64,000 nucleotides of DNA from Piscinibacter gummiphilus (GCF_032681285.1 NZ_CP136338.1:78942-142941), one strand, 5' to 3'. Counted from the stretch's first letter, positions 34,686 to 45,147 are shown. Notes: generated by a model from the sequence alone, not told the origin. Made by a program: numbers and translations.

Positions 34686-36209
34686 GTGATCGCCGACGAC
34701 CTCGACACGCTGGATCCTGAGCAACTGCGCGAGCGGCTGCGCGCCTCGCGCGCCGAGGTGGCATTCAAGCAGGCGGTCATCGACAAGCTCACGCACGAGA
34801 ACGCGATCCTCAAGCGCTTGAAGTTCGCGGCGCAGAGCGAGCGCTACAGCGCCGAACAGAAGAGCCTGCTCGAAGAGACGCTGGACAGCGATCTGGCGGC
34901 GGTGGCGGCCGAGATCGAGGCGCTGAACCCCTCGACCAAGCCCGCAGGCAACAAGCAGGTGCCCAGGCGCGAAAAGCTGCCGGCGAACCTGCCGCGCCGC
35001 GAGATTCACCACGAGCCCGAGAGCACCACCTGCGGCTGCGGCAAGCCGATGCAGCGCATCGGCGAGGACGTGGCCGAGAAGCTGGACTACCAGCCCGGCG
35101 TGTTCTCGGTGGAGCGCCACATCCGCGGCAAGTGGGCGTGCAAGTGTTGCGAGAAGCTGATCCAGGCGCCGGTGGCGCCACACGTCATCGACAAGGGGTT
35201 GCCAACGGCTGGCCTGCTCGCCCAGGTGTTGGTGGCCAAGTACCTGGATCACCTGCCGCTGTACCGCCAGGAGGCGATCTTCGAGCGCGCCGGGCACGTG
35301 ATCGCCCGCTCGACACTGGCGCAATGGGTGGGCGAGTGCGGCGTGCAGTTGCAGCCGCTGGTGGACGCCTTGGCCGCTGAGCTGCTGCGCCAGCCGGTGC
35401 TGCATGCTGACGAGACGCCGGTGGCCATGCTCAAGCCTGGCCATGGCAAGACGCACCGGGCGTACCTGTGGAGCTACTGCTCCACGCAGTTCAATCCGCT
35501 GAAGGCGGTCGTCTTCGACTTCGCTGAAAGCCGCGGCGGCCAACATGCAAGAGCCTTCCTCGGCCTGCCGGGCGAACAAGGCTGGCGCGGCCAACTCGTG
35601 TGCGACGACTTCAGCGGCTACAAGGCTTGCTTCGATCTGGGCGTGACCGAGGTCGGCTGCATGGCGCACGCACGGCGCAAGTTCCACGAGCTGTGGGCCA
35701 ACCATGGCAGCCAGGTGGGCGAGCAGGCGCTGAAGTTCTTCGGCCAGCTGTACGAGGTGGAGCGCGAGGCAGCGACCGGCGACAGCAAGGCCAGGCTCGA
35801 AGCGCGACGACGGTCACGACCGGTGGCCGACGCGCTACACCAGTGGCTGCGGCAGCAGCGACAGAAGATCCCCGATGGATCGGCTACCGCGCGTGCGATC
35901 GACTACAGCCTGAACCGCTGGGAGGCGCTGACGCGCTTCCTCGATGACGGTGATCTGCCGATCGACAACAACTGGGTGGAAAACCGCATCCGGCCGATTG
36001 CACTGGGGCGGCAGAACTGGCTGTTCGCTGGGTCACTGCGCGCGGGTAAGCGTGCCGCCGCCGCTATGAGTCTGATCCACTCGGCCAAGCTCAACAAGAT
36101 CGACCCGTACGCCTACATCCGAGACGTGCTCGATCGGCTACCCGCGCAGCCGGCCAGCCGGATCGGCGAACTCTTGCCGCATCACTGGCGACCGACTGCT
36201 TCGGCCTGA
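34686..36209 (+). CDS. tnpC: IS66 transposase TnpC
   Basis: This is a 507-aa DDE transposase of IS66. A leucine-zipper-like helix (VIDKLTHENAILKRLKF) leads into a zinc-binding CGCG/CKCC segment. The catalytic DDE core follows: HADETPV, VCDDFSGYKA, and NNWVENRIRPIALGRQNW. GTG 34686 is chosen by analogy with element B (start of IADDLDTLD). It appears intact. Confidence 0.92.
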   Translation: MIADDLDTLDPEQLRERLRASRAEVAFKQAVIDKLTHENAILKRLKFAAQSERYSAEQKSLLEETLDSDLAAVAAEIEALNPSTKPAGNKQVPRREKLPANLPRREIHHEPESTTCGCGKPMQRIGEDVAEKLDYQPGVFSVERHIRGKWACKCCEKLIQAPVAPHVIDKGLPTAGLLAQVLVAKYLDHLPLYRQEAIFERAGHVIARSTLAQWVGECGVQLQPLVDALAAELLRQPVLHADETPVAMLKPGHGKTHRAYLWSYCSTQFNPLKAVVFDFAESRGGQHARAFLGLPGEQGWRGQLVCDDFSGYKACFDLGVTEVGCMAHARRKFHELWANHGSQVGEQALKFFGQLYEVEREAATGDSKARLEARRRSRPVADALHQWLRQQRQKIPDGSATARAIDYSLNRWEALTRFLDDGDLPIDNNWVENRIRPIALGRQNWLFAGSLRAGKRAAAAMSLIHSAKLNKIDPYAYIRDVLDRLPAQPASRIGELLPHHWRPTASA

Positions 36210-36534
36210 TCACCGCGCCTGTCGTCAAGACGGGTTCGCCGGACGCTTACGGTGTTGATGACGATTGGCTTCGGTGAAAGTAACCGTTGCCCACAAAACT
36301 CCTAAGCGGACCGTCAGCGTTTCCGGAGCGATCTCCAATCGATTGCCGTGAGACTCGCTCGCTTCGAAGGTCAACACCTCCCCTTCCAGATAGAGCGACC
36401 AAGGCTCGCTGGAAGTGAAGATCATTCCCAACTTCGACGGAGCCCAGTGCTGACGCAAACGCCTCTCCTATCGGCATCACCGATTCTGCGTCAGCCGATC
36501 GCTCCAAGCCGATCAACCGCGATCGTTTGGAAAG

Positions 36535-37140
36535 TCAGTACTCTGAGAGTTTTACGAACTTCACCCCGGAGAGGTTGCCGCCGCGGAACACCTTGAGCAG
36601 GCTCTCATGAGCGACTACATGATCAGGCATGCACTCGCCCATCTTGAAGAGCAGCCGATCTTTCAGCGGAATCTCGTTCAAGACCTTGTCGTTAAGTTCG
36701 AACTTGAGAACTTCATGCAAACGCTCGCCTCCCAATTCGACTGGTTCGCCCAGGAACTGAGACGCCTGCCGATCCCAACAATCGAGCTTTGATGTGAAGG
36801 TGACATACCAATAATCCTCATGCCACTTTTCGTCGCCATCGATGTAGATGGCCGGGTACAGGCTCACATTCTTGAGATCAAACTCAAGCAATTTTTCCCT
36901 GATCGAAGCCTTGACGACGATGTCAGCACCTTCGAAGAGAATGTTCGCGACGACGTCTTTGACTCCTTCCTTTTTGTTGCGCTCCCGATTTCCGTTCGTG
37001 AAGACGAGTGGGGCGCCAAGTGGAAGTACCTCAGTCTGATAGTCGCGCATCGAAGTGGTGTCATCGGCGCGGAGAAACGGCACGCTCTCGTTCATCCAAT
37101 CTGCTTGGATGATGAAGTACTGCTCAGTGAAGTGACTCAT
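36535..37140 (-). CDS. Imm11 (DUF1629)-type immunity protein
   Basis: This 201-aa cytoplasmic protein probably neutralises the adjacent nuclease toxin. The C-terminal half follows the imm11/DUF1629 pattern: YWYVTFTSKLDCWDRQAS, a lysine/glutamate linker, LLFKMGE, then HVVAHESLLKVF and SGVKFVKLSEY. The ATG at 37140 overlaps the stop of the toxin gene by 4 bases, the usual coupling of effector and immunity genes. Confidence 0.78.
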   Translation of the reverse strand: MSHFTEQYFIIQADWMNESVPFLRADDTTSMRDYQTEVLPLGAPLVFTNGNRERNKKEGVKDVVANILFEGADIVVKASIREKLLEFDLKNVSLYPAIYIDGDEKWHEDYWYVTFTSKLDCWDRQASQFLGEPVELGGERLHEVLKFELNDKVLNEIPLKDRLLFKMGECMPDHVVAHESLLKVFRGGNLSGVKFVKLSEY

Positions 37141-37943
37141 TTGCCAACCTCCAGAAGGTAGGGCGCGACCTTCTTGTATTTGATGTTTTCCACATTTTGG
37201 CCATCGCGCTGGCGCTGGAGGTGATCTCGACCCACGGCACAGTGTTGCTTCGCATGCATGGCGCTGTCAGCAGGGATGTTGTCGACACCACCGCAACCCA
37301 CGCCATGGCCTGGTTGGAAGAATGCGTACAGCTTTGTAAGAGGCATTTGAGATGGAGCATTCTGAATGAGCAGAAGGACGGTCCCACTGACCTTGTTGAG
37401 TTCTCCGCAAATCTCTGCTGACAGCTTGTGCAACTCCGCCTTTTCAAGCTCGCCGACGCAATGCTTCTTCATAAGAGGAGCGATGGCCTTCAAGCGCACA
37501 GCGACCGAATTGTGATATGGCAGAAACACTGCCGAATCGTTCTCCGTCGCGTCCTGTTCATCTGGCTTTCCGATGGCCGTGTGATTCCCTCGATGTAACT
37601 GAACCCCAAGGTGGCATGCACCTTGAAGAGTACAGGGCAGGAATACCAGGTTCTCCAGGCAGTTGATGTTGTAGTTGAAGTACTCGATGTTCTTGCGCAC
37701 CTGCGTTGGCAACAGATCGTTGACGGCGTAGGACGAAATCAAATGATGCGCCTGCATGCCGACGTTGTGATGTCGCGGGTGGCTTCGAATCGTTCGGATG
37801 CGGGCAGTAATGGCTCCGAGGTAGTCGGAGTTCTTCTTGAGCGACGACCCGTGGCCAAACTCGCTTTCCTTGTCTGCTGGCTTCTTTGCTGGCTCAGTAG
37901 GCTTCTTTTTAGCCGCCACTGACGTGGGCTTCCTCTTCCCCAT
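37137..37943 (-). CDS. AHH-family nuclease toxin (T6SS effector)
   Basis: This 268-aa protein has a Lys/Pro/Ala-rich N-terminus (SVAAKKKPTEPAKKPADK), then the AHH signature QAHHLIS (A65, H66, H67) of the HNH/Endo VII nuclease superfamily. GVQLHRGNHTAIG supplies further His/Asn residues, as in related toxins. It has no signal peptide, as expected for a T6SS cargo. It lies 30 bases after the interrupted linker gene and overlaps the Imm11 gene. The DNase role is inferred from the family. Confidence 0.8.
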   Translation of the reverse strand: MGKRKPTSVAAKKKPTEPAKKPADKESEFGHGSSLKKNSDYLGAITARIRTIRSHPRHHNVGMQAHHLISSYAVNDLLPTQVRKNIEYFNYNINCLENLVFLPCTLQGACHLGVQLHRGNHTAIGKPDEQDATENDSAVFLPYHNSVAVRLKAIAPLMKKHCVGELEKAELHKLSAEICGELNKVSGTVLLLIQNAPSQMPLTKLYAFFQPGHGVGCGGVDNIPADSAMHAKQHCAVGRDHLQRQRDGQNVENIKYKKVAPYLLEVGK

Positions 37944-38881
37944 GTTGCCTCTTGTTGGTTGCTTAGTCCGCTTTACCGATAGACGAGCACGCTATTGCCT
38001 TGACTGCGGGGGCTACCATGAGCCGTGCTGCCGCAGCATTTGCATCGTTTGTCCCGCTTTGTGTTTTCTTTCTTTGCGTGAAGCGTCTGCTTGGTGCGAC
38101 CGTTGACCACCAGCCCTTTGGGGCGCGCGAAGTTAAGCTTCCGCCCCAGATCCATCATCTCCCGCTTGCTCTCGACAAACTCGTTCATCGCGCGTTTGAA
38201 CGACTTGATGGCCGCGTCCGCCTTCTTGAGCTTGCGAGCCGTGCCAGCGGCTCGAGCGCCTGATGTCGCAAAGCGCGCCAGCAGCGTTGCGACGCGTGCG
38301 GCGACGAAGGCACCTTCAGTCAGGATGCCTAGGACAATGGTCAGCACCAGCTCCAAGACAACATATGTCGCCCCTTTTCCGACGGCGTACACATAGAAGT
38401 TAGGAGGGATCGCTTCCAACGTCAGCGAAACGTAGGACAGGTACGTCAAAAGGCTATCGTGATCCTGGACCAGCGCGATGGCGTACGGAAGCTCTGGATT
38501 GGCCAGAATGTTGGCAGACATCTCCGGGTCGATATCTTTAAGCGGACCACGGATGAACGCCATGATCGCCGCGCCGTCTCCGTGTGCAATGAGCTCGGGG
38601 ATCGCGGCAATCTGTTGTCGATGTTTGTAGATCTTCTTGGCTTTTTCGGTACCGGCGACCACGTCGTCGGCAAGTTGCTCGGCGCGCCGCAGGTGCACCT
38701 CAAGTTCACGCCGCCTCTCTTCGACAGTCTTCTCTATCGAACGGCTGACGGTGCTCTTCCACCATGCCCAGTTCAGAATCGTGCCGTCGGGGTTCTCAGT
38801 GTAACCGTCCGGCCAACTCACCTTGAACAGCCCGTGGCCGGCAGCCAGGATGGTGCCCACCAAACAAGTTAGGTGGACACC

Positions 38882-39226
38882 ATGTCAGACGCCAAGCCGG
38901 CCCGCCGCCGGCGTCACGATGCAAAGCTGAAGCGGCAAGTCATTGCCGCATGCGCGGCCCCAGGCGCGTCGGTGGCCCAGGTCGCGGTGAGCTACGGCCT
39001 CAACGCCAATCTCGTTCACAAGTGGCGCCGCCTGGCTGCCGACGACGGCGAGATTCGCAACTCACCCGCCTTCGTCCCCGTGTCGGTGGTCTCTGAGGTC
39101 CCGCCATCTGATCCGCCGCAGCCCATCGAATTGGAGCTGCAACGCGGCGCGGTCCACGTGCGCGTGCGCTGGCCGTTGAATGGCGCTACGGCCTGCGCCG
39201 CCTGGCTGCGCGAGATGCTGCGTTGA
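38882..39226 (+). CDS. tnpA: IS66 accessory protein TnpA (element B)
   Basis: This is a 114-aa HTH protein (RRRRHDAKLKRQVIAACAAP, SVAQVAVSYGLNANLVHKWRR). ATG 38882 (MSDAKPARR) is preferred over upstream codons. The stop overlaps the tnpB GTG start... read here as an overlap of 4 bases at 39223-39226. Confidence 0.9.
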   Translation: MSDAKPARRRRHDAKLKRQVIAACAAPGASVAQVAVSYGLNANLVHKWRRLAADDGEIRNSPAFVPVSVVSEVPPSDPPQPIELELQRGAVHVRVRWPLNGATACAAWLREMLR

Positions 39227-39555
39227 TCCGGGTCGACGCGCTGTGGCTGGCAGTCGAGCCACTGGACATGCGAGCCGGCACCGAGGCCGCACTGCGGCGT
39301 GTGGTCGCTGTCTTCGGTGCTGCCCGGCCCCACCACGCCTACCTCTTCGCCAACCGCCGCGCCAACCGGATGAAGGTGCTTGTGCATGACGGCATCGGCG
39401 TGTGGCTGGCGGCTCGTCGCTTGAACACCGGCCGCTTCGTGTGGCCACGCGACGTGACCGGCACGTTGAACCTGAACCGCGCCCAGTTCGACGCCCTGGT
39501 GCTGGGCCTGCCCTGGCAGCACGTCGGCGAGGCCGGCGTCATCACGCTGCTGTAG
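39223..39555 (+). CDS. tnpB: IS66 accessory protein TnpB (element B)
   Basis: This is a 110-aa homologue of the element A TnpB (RVDALWLAVEPLDMRAG, HHAYLFANRRANRMKVLVHDG). The start overlaps the tnpA stop. It appears intact. Confidence 0.92.
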   Translation: MIRVDALWLAVEPLDMRAGTEAALRRVVAVFGAARPHHAYLFANRRANRMKVLVHDGIGVWLAARRLNTGRFVWPRDVTGTLNLNRAQFDALVLGLPWQHVGEAGVITLL

Positions 39556-39619
39556 CTCCGCGTCCATTGCGGCATCTGCCGATGGGCAGCTCGGTCTGCG
39601 CCGGGCAGCATCACGTCTC

Positions 39620-41167
39620 GTGATTGCCGATGACCTCGACACGCTCGATGCCCAGCAACTGCGCGACGCCCTGCGGGCCTCACGCGCCGAAGCCGCGTTC
39701 AAGCAGGCCGTCATCGACAAGCTCACGCACGAGAACGCCATCCTCAAGCGGTTGAAGTTCGCCGCCCAGAGCGAGCGCTTCAGCGCCGAGCAGAAGAGCT
39801 TGCTGGACGAGACGCTGGACAGCGACCTGGCGGCAGTGGCTGCCGAGATTGAAGGGCTGCAGCCCAGCCGGGCTGCCGGCGAGCGACAACAGCCCCGGCG
39901 CGAGAAGCTGCCGGCGCACCTGCCCCGCCGCGATGTGCGCCACGAGCCCGAGAACACCACCTGCGGTTGCGGCCAGGCCATGCAGCGCATCGGCGAGGAC
40001 GTGGCCGAGAAGCTGGACTACCAGCCCGGCGTCTTCACCGTCGAACGCCACATCCGCGGCAAATGGGTGTGCAAGTGCTGCGAGCGGATCGTGCAGGCGC
40101 CGGTCGCGCCACACATCATCGACAAGGGCCTGCCGACGACCGGCCTGCTGGCCCAGGTGCTGGTCGCCAAGTACCTGGACCACCTGCCGCTGTACCGGCA
40201 GGAGGCCATCTTCGAGCGCGCCGGCCACGCCATCTCGCGCTCCACGCTGGCGCAGTGGGTTGGCGAGTGCGGCGTGCAATTGCAGCCGCTCGTTGACGCG
40301 CTGACCGCCGAGCTGCTGCGCCAGCCGGTGCTGCATGCCGACGAGACGCCGGTGGCGATGCTCAAGCCCGCCGGTCAGCGCGACGGCAAGACTCATCGGG
40401 CCTACCTGTGGAGCTACTGCAGCACGCAGTTCAGCCCGCTGCAGGCCGTCGTCTTCGACTTCGCCGACAGCCGCGGCGGCCAGCACGCTCGTGACTTTCT
40501 TGGCTTGCCGGGAACGCCGGGCAAGCCAGCTTGGCAGGGCAAGCTCGTGTGCGACGACTTCGCCGGCTACAAGGCCTGCTTCGAGCTGGGCGTGACCGAG
40601 GCAGGCTGCATGGCGCACGCGCGGCGCAAGTTCCACGAGCTCTGGGCCAACCATGGCAGCCAGGTCGGCGAGCAGGCGCTGAAGTTCTTCGGCCAGCTCT
40701 ACGAAGTGGAGCGGACCGTGGCCAACACCGATAGCCGAGCCAGGCTTGAAGCCCGCCGAGCAGCCCGGCCGTTGGCCGATGCACTGAACCAGTGGCTGCG
40801 GCAGCAGCGCCAGCGAGTGCCGGATGGCTCAGCCACCGCTCGGGCCATCGACTACAGCCTCAAGCGTTGGGTGGCGCTGACGCGCTACCTCGATGACGGG
40901 GACCTGCCCATCGACAACAACTGGGTGGAGAACCGCATCCGTCCCATCGCACTGGGACGGCAGAACTGGCTGTTCGCCGGCAGCTTGCGCGCGGGTAAGC
41001 GGGCTGCGGCGGTGATGAGCCTGATCCACTCGGCCAAGCTCAACGGGCTTGACCCGTATGCCTACCTGCGTGACGTGTTCGAGCGGCTGCCAACACAGCC
41101 GGCCAGCCAGATCGCGCAACTGCTTCCCCACCGCTGGGCGGGCGGTGCGGCGACACTGGTCGCATGA
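39620..41167 (+). CDS. tnpC: IS66 transposase TnpC (element B)
   Basis: This is a 515-aa IS66 DDE transposase, close to TnpC of element A. The zinc-type CGCGQ and CKCCERI segment precedes the catalytic core (HADETPV, VCDDFAGYKA, NNWVENRIRP). Relative to element A it has small insertions (PAGQRDG; PGTPGKPAWQG). It starts at GTG 39620 and overlaps the passenger gene by 4 bases. It appears intact. Confidence 0.92.
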   Translation: MIADDLDTLDAQQLRDALRASRAEAAFKQAVIDKLTHENAILKRLKFAAQSERFSAEQKSLLDETLDSDLAAVAAEIEGLQPSRAAGERQQPRREKLPAHLPRRDVRHEPENTTCGCGQAMQRIGEDVAEKLDYQPGVFTVERHIRGKWVCKCCERIVQAPVAPHIIDKGLPTTGLLAQVLVAKYLDHLPLYRQEAIFERAGHAISRSTLAQWVGECGVQLQPLVDALTAELLRQPVLHADETPVAMLKPAGQRDGKTHRAYLWSYCSTQFSPLQAVVFDFADSRGGQHARDFLGLPGTPGKPAWQGKLVCDDFAGYKACFELGVTEAGCMAHARRKFHELWANHGSQVGEQALKFFGQLYEVERTVANTDSRARLEARRAARPLADALNQWLRQQRQRVPDGSATARAIDYSLKRWVALTRYLDDGDLPIDNNWVENRIRPIALGRQNWLFAGSLRAGKRAAAVMSLIHSAKLNGLDPYAYLRDVFERLPTQPASQIAQLLPHRWAGGAATLVA

Positions 41168-41745
41168 GCACCAAGTTCCAGCGCAGCCAGCCGCGGCACG
41201 TCTACCAACTGCGCATTGAACTGCAGCACATCCAGCCACTGATCTGGCGGCGCATCCTGGTGCCCGACACCACCAAGCTCGCCAAACTGGACCGCATCGT
41301 CCAGGCCGCGATGGGCTGGACCAACAGCCATCTGCACGACTGGCATATCGAGCAGCAGCGCTATGGCATTCCTGATGAGCAATGGGGCGGCAGCGCAGAC
41401 TTGCAGGATGACCGCAAGTTCACCGTGGGCGCCGTGCTGAGAGAACACGTCCAGGTCTTCAACTACAGCTACGACTTCGGTGACGGCTGGGACCATCGCA
41501 TCACGGTCGAACAGCGGTTGCCCGTGCAGCCAGGGCAAAACGATTGGCCGATGTGCGTGGCCGGCGAGAACGCTTGCCCGCCGGAAGACGTCGGCGGCCC
41601 GCCGGGCTACATGGACTTCCTGGAGGCCATGCACAACCCGGCACATGAACAGCATGCCGACTACTGGCGCTGGTGGGGCGGCCCCTTCGATGCCAAAGCC
41701 TTCAGCATGAACACCGCCAATATGGCGATCCGCAAGCTGCGCTGA
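41164..41745 (+). CDS. Plasmid pRiA4b ORF-3 family protein (IS passenger)
   Basis: This is a 193-aa protein of the pRiA4b ORF-3 family: YQLRIELQHIQPLIWRRI, VQAAMGWTNSHLHDWHI, FNYSYDFGDGWDHRI, GPPGYMDFLEAM. The biochemical role is unknown. Its ATG overlaps the tnpC stop (ATGA) and it ends before the right IS terminus at 41782, so it is a passenger of element B and not a host gene. Confidence 0.9.
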   Translation: MSTKFQRSQPRHVYQLRIELQHIQPLIWRRILVPDTTKLAKLDRIVQAAMGWTNSHLHDWHIEQQRYGIPDEQWGGSADLQDDRKFTVGAVLREHVQVFNYSYDFGDGWDHRITVEQRLPVQPGQNDWPMCVAGENACPPEDVGGPPGYMDFLEAMHNPAHEQHADYWRWWGGPFDAKAFSMNTANMAIRKLR

Positions 41746-44700
41746 TCTTCATCGCGTCAAGGCGGGTTGGCCGGACGAATACTTCTCAGTGAGCACCGAG
41801 TAGTTGTCAACGAACTCCTTGGCGCGATTGGCACCGTAGGTGTAGAGCCGGTCATAGGCGCTGCTGGCCCAGCCTTGCATTTGGTCGCCAAGAGCAATCC
41901 ACGTTTCCGCTTTGAAGAGATCGCCTTGGTCACCAGCCCACTCCTTTAGCCCGGCCAGGCGTCCCTCTTCCCAAGCGTTGTAGAGAGCGAGCATGGGTCC
42001 GGCAGACCATTGCGCCTGAAACTCCTCCATCTCATCGACGACATGGAGGTATGCCGCATCCAGGCGGCGCACGATCGCCTCCCGGCTTTCGAATATGTCC
42101 TTCTCTAGGATGGAGGTTTCGCTCGTGAACTGGACCGCCCCATCCTGAGGCACCAGCACTCTGCGGGATTCGGAGGTGAAGTGATCCGCCATCAGGATGC
42201 CTCTCTAGCTGCTTGGACCCCAACCGCCCTGGCGATGGTCTTACCGTCTGACTTCAAGCGCATTTCTTCGAGAGGCCACACGACATCCCAGCCTTCGTAG
42301 TACGAGTCCAACTCGACCCATGAGATGTCGGCCTTGGGTAGAACGGGCATCGTGTATTCATCCTTTGCGCCGCCAATGAAGCTCTTGCTGGCAGCCTTGA
42401 CCGTGATCTGCCCAGGGCACTGCACCGTGATGCCGTCGGCGCTGAGAACAATCTGTGCGCCACCCGCGGTGGTCAACGTGATCTTCTTCGCTGCCGCCCA
42501 GTCGATATGCGCGTTGGCGCTCTGCACATTGACGAGGTTCTTTGCAGCAACTTCCGCTTGATCGGCTTGTGCCTGCATCTGCACCGGACCCTTGCCTGCA
42601 ATCATCGTGAGACCAGTGCCCTTGGCGCCTTGGCCAACCTGCACGGCGCCTGCGAGGATGCCGATGCTCTGCCCTGTGTGCAGCCGCGCTTGCTGACCAC
42701 TCGCCACCTGCAGGTCCTGGCCAGCCTGCCAGCTGATCGTCTCTCCACTGGCGACTTGGATGTCCTGTCCAGCCACCGTCGCAAGTCCTGCTTTCGCAGT
42801 GATCGCCACGATCGGATCCGTGCTGTGCGGCAGCTTGCCGTCGGTGGCTTGCGTGCTCTTCGTGTTGGCATCGTTGGTTGCGGCACTGAGCGATACATTG
42901 CTGACCATCCCACTCGCTGCTTGGTGCAACGCTTTCATGGGTGCCAGCTTGTCGCTGAGACTGCTCTGATTAGCTTTCAGCGAACCGATAGCACTTGCCA
43001 GAGCTGTCGTCTGGTGCGTCTTCGCCGCTTTGCTGAAACTATCCGCCAAAGTCGCGGCTTGCTTGAGCAAAGCCATGCCAGCCGCGTTATCGCCCGCAGG
43101 GTCACTTTCGCGCGCGCCGAAGCTAGTAATCAGGAGGCCCTGCGAGGCGCGCACAGCACCGTAAGCGTCGGTACGCAGCTCGAAGCCAAGACCTCGGTAA
43201 TGGCCTCGGTGGTTGTCGGCTTGATGGATGAGGTGGCCGAGGTTCAGCTGTGTAGCGTGTTGCGTGGTGGCGAGCTGTACGCGCAGCTCGCCGGGCGTGT
43301 CGTCAAACACGAGTTGGTTAAAGCCTTCGCCGCCGAACTCCTTGCTCTTGATGCCACTGAGCGCGGCAGCGTTGTTATGTGCTGCGGCGTCCTTCGCTGC
43401 CATGCCAGGGGCGCCGCCGTGCCAGGCGGGGCTGTTGCCTCCTGATCCACTCTGCACAAGGTTGCCTTGTGCGCTCGGACCGTGGTTGTGGCTGGTCTTG
43501 TAGGCGCTAGGGTCGACTTCAGCCGCTGCGCCCCCTGGCGTGGGTGGCAGGCCGGCCTCGCCGCGGCCGTTATAGAGGCAGCCGAGCACGACGGGGCGCT
43601 CAATGTCGCCCTCGATGAAGTCAATCAGCACTTCCTGTCCAATGCGCGGGATGTGCTGCAGGCCCATGCCTGCACCAGCCCAGCGCTGCGCTACCCGGAC
43701 CCAGCATGTGCTCCGGTTGTCGGGACGCGCGTCGGCACCTGGTGCAGATTGCCAATGGAACTGCACACGTATCCGCCCGAGTGCATCGGTATAGAGTTCG
43801 TCCGCTCCGTTGGGGCGGGTGTTGCCTTCCGGGCCGACCACGATTGCCGTTTGAGCACCAAGTGCCGTGGGTGCTCCGGTCGGCAACGGGCGCCAGAGGA
43901 TGAGGCGCCGTAAGGCCTCAAAGCGGTTGGCATAGCCGAGTTGCGCCGCCTGTTGACTCAGCTCAGGGTCATGCTCCAGGCTCTCCGCCAAGTCATCTGC
44001 CGGCGTGCCATCCAGTTCCGCAAATGGGTCGGCGGCGGGGGCTCGCATGAGCCGGTCGCTCAGCTCCTTGGGCAGGTTGTTGACGCCGAGGGCATGCACG
44101 GTATGAACACTGAATTGCCGATCCGATTCGCCTTGCAGTTCGGACAAGGCATCGAGCGTGCTCTGAGTGAGTGCGAAGTATTCGCCGGCGCGCAACGAGC
44201 GCACGGTGCTGCGTGCCAGCCAGATCTTTTGACGCGCCTCATGTGCTTGCTGTCGGCAGGTGGCGCGATGCTCCAACTCAGCCGTCGTACAGGCGCTAGC
44301 GCCGTGCGCGATGTTGGCGGTGGCACCGGCGGGCTCATACTGCTGTAGCCACGGAGCGACGTCGCGAAGTGACGCGCTGGTGAACTCATACGCTGACGGC
44401 ACTTCTGCGGAAACGGCACGTTTGGCTTGATAGTCCCATTGCAGGATCGCAGTCGCTGCGGGGCTCAACTGACGCCAGCCACCGAAGCTCTGAATCGCAT
44501 CCTGCTGCTCGGCGGCCGACGCACGATGGAAGCGGATGCCTGCACCGCCCAGTGACGAACTCGACGTGATGTTCTCCGGCCAGCGTGCGCTATCGGCGAA
44601 GAAGACGATGCGGTGCCCACTCGGTGCATCCGCAGTCTCCTCGACGCGCCAGCCCAGACCTTCTTCAGCGAGAAGACGTTGCAAGAAGGCGAGATCACTC

Positions 44701-45147
44701 TCGCGGTACTGCACACAGTAGGGCCGGACGCCGCCGTTCGGGCCGCGCGAGAGAAAGTCACTGAGGTCTTCGCTGCTTCCGTCGGCATCTTTTTCTCCCC
44801 AGCGCCAGGCGGCATGAGCACGATACGCATCAGCGCCCAAGACGTCGTCAAGAATCTGGATGATCGTCTTGTCTTGCCACACTCGGCTCGAGCGACCGTG
44901 ACCCAGCAAGGCGATCCACGGTTGCACCGTGAGTTGGTGTCGAACTAGGCCGCCATCGGCGCCACCATCTCGGGCTTCGAACACCAGACTGCGTATTCCA
45001 CGCGATGGCGGACACGATTCCAGGCTGATGGCGGACAGCATTCCAAACTGATGGCGGACACCTGCGGGGTGTTCTGAGTGACCCGAACGCGGCATACGCT
45101 GACCGGTTTTTTGACCGGAACCAGCGATGCCCACACCCAGGGTCACC

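Larger units (their letters stand above)
33870..36250 (+). mobile_element. IS66-family element A (2381 bp) inside helD
   Basis: The ends GTAAGCGTCCGCCGAACCCG and, on the other strand, GTAAGCGTCCGGCGAACCCG are imperfect inverted repeats. It contains the standard three genes tnpA-tnpB-tnpC and is flanked by 8-bp duplications. It is structurally complete. Confidence 0.95.
31298..36425 (-). pseudogene. helD: Helicase IV (HelD) gene split by IS66
   Basis: The gene lies in two parts: the 5' piece 36251-36425 (from ATG 36425; in-frame upstream sequence to 36458) and the 3' piece 31298-33869. Removing the IS66 element and one GGTGTTGA copy gives 2739 bases, exactly 913 codons. The protein is a superfamily 1 UvrD-like helicase: N-terminal HelD domain (PWSLYLEGEVLTFEA), Walker A ASAGSGKTS, DEAD-like VDEFQD, motif VI VALTRARQTV. 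It ends in a topoisomerase-type zinc finger (CPTC...FFGCSNHPRC). Internal starts such as GTG 33520 could still express a 740-aa helicase core. Confidence 0.88.
38801..41782 (+). mobile_element. IS66-family element B (2982 bp) with passenger gene
   Basis: The ends are GTAACCGTCCGGCCAACTCA and, on the other strand, GTATTCGTCCGGCCAACCCG. Flanking 8-bp duplications TTCTCAGT lie at 38793-38800 and 41783-41790. It encodes tnpA, tnpB, tnpC and a pRiA4b ORF-3-type passenger. Its left-terminus sequence is also found truncated at 15305-15328. Confidence 0.95.
37973..42192 (-). pseudogene. T6SS VgrG-linked effector/carrier gene split by IS66
   Basis: The 5' piece is 41783-42192 and the 3' piece 37973-38800. 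Removing the IS66 element with one TTCTCAGT leaves 1230 bases, exactly 410 codons. The protein has a helical N-terminus (VRRLDAAYLHVVDEMEEFQAQW), a coiled-coil-like middle (VEERRRELEVHLRRAEQL) and a hydrophobic stretch (YVVLELVLTIVLGIL, GAFVAARVATLLARF). A basic tail follows, with CKCCGSTAHG just before the stop. Its ATG overlaps the vgrG2 stop (TGATG). It may load or translocate the AHH toxin encoded 30 bases downstream. The family is not known to me. Confidence 0.75.

Noticed and set aside
38801..38863. Apparent N-terminus MVGTILAAGHGLFKVSWPDGY for the effector 3' piece
   Set aside because: These codons are the IS66 element B terminus read on the minus strand, not effector sequence; the true 5' piece is at 41783-42192.
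45000..45140. In-frame extension of the vgrG2 3' piece to 45200
   Set aside because: The extra codons come from the IS21 left end (GATGGCGGACA repeats); VgrG similarity begins only at LVFEARDGG near 44988.
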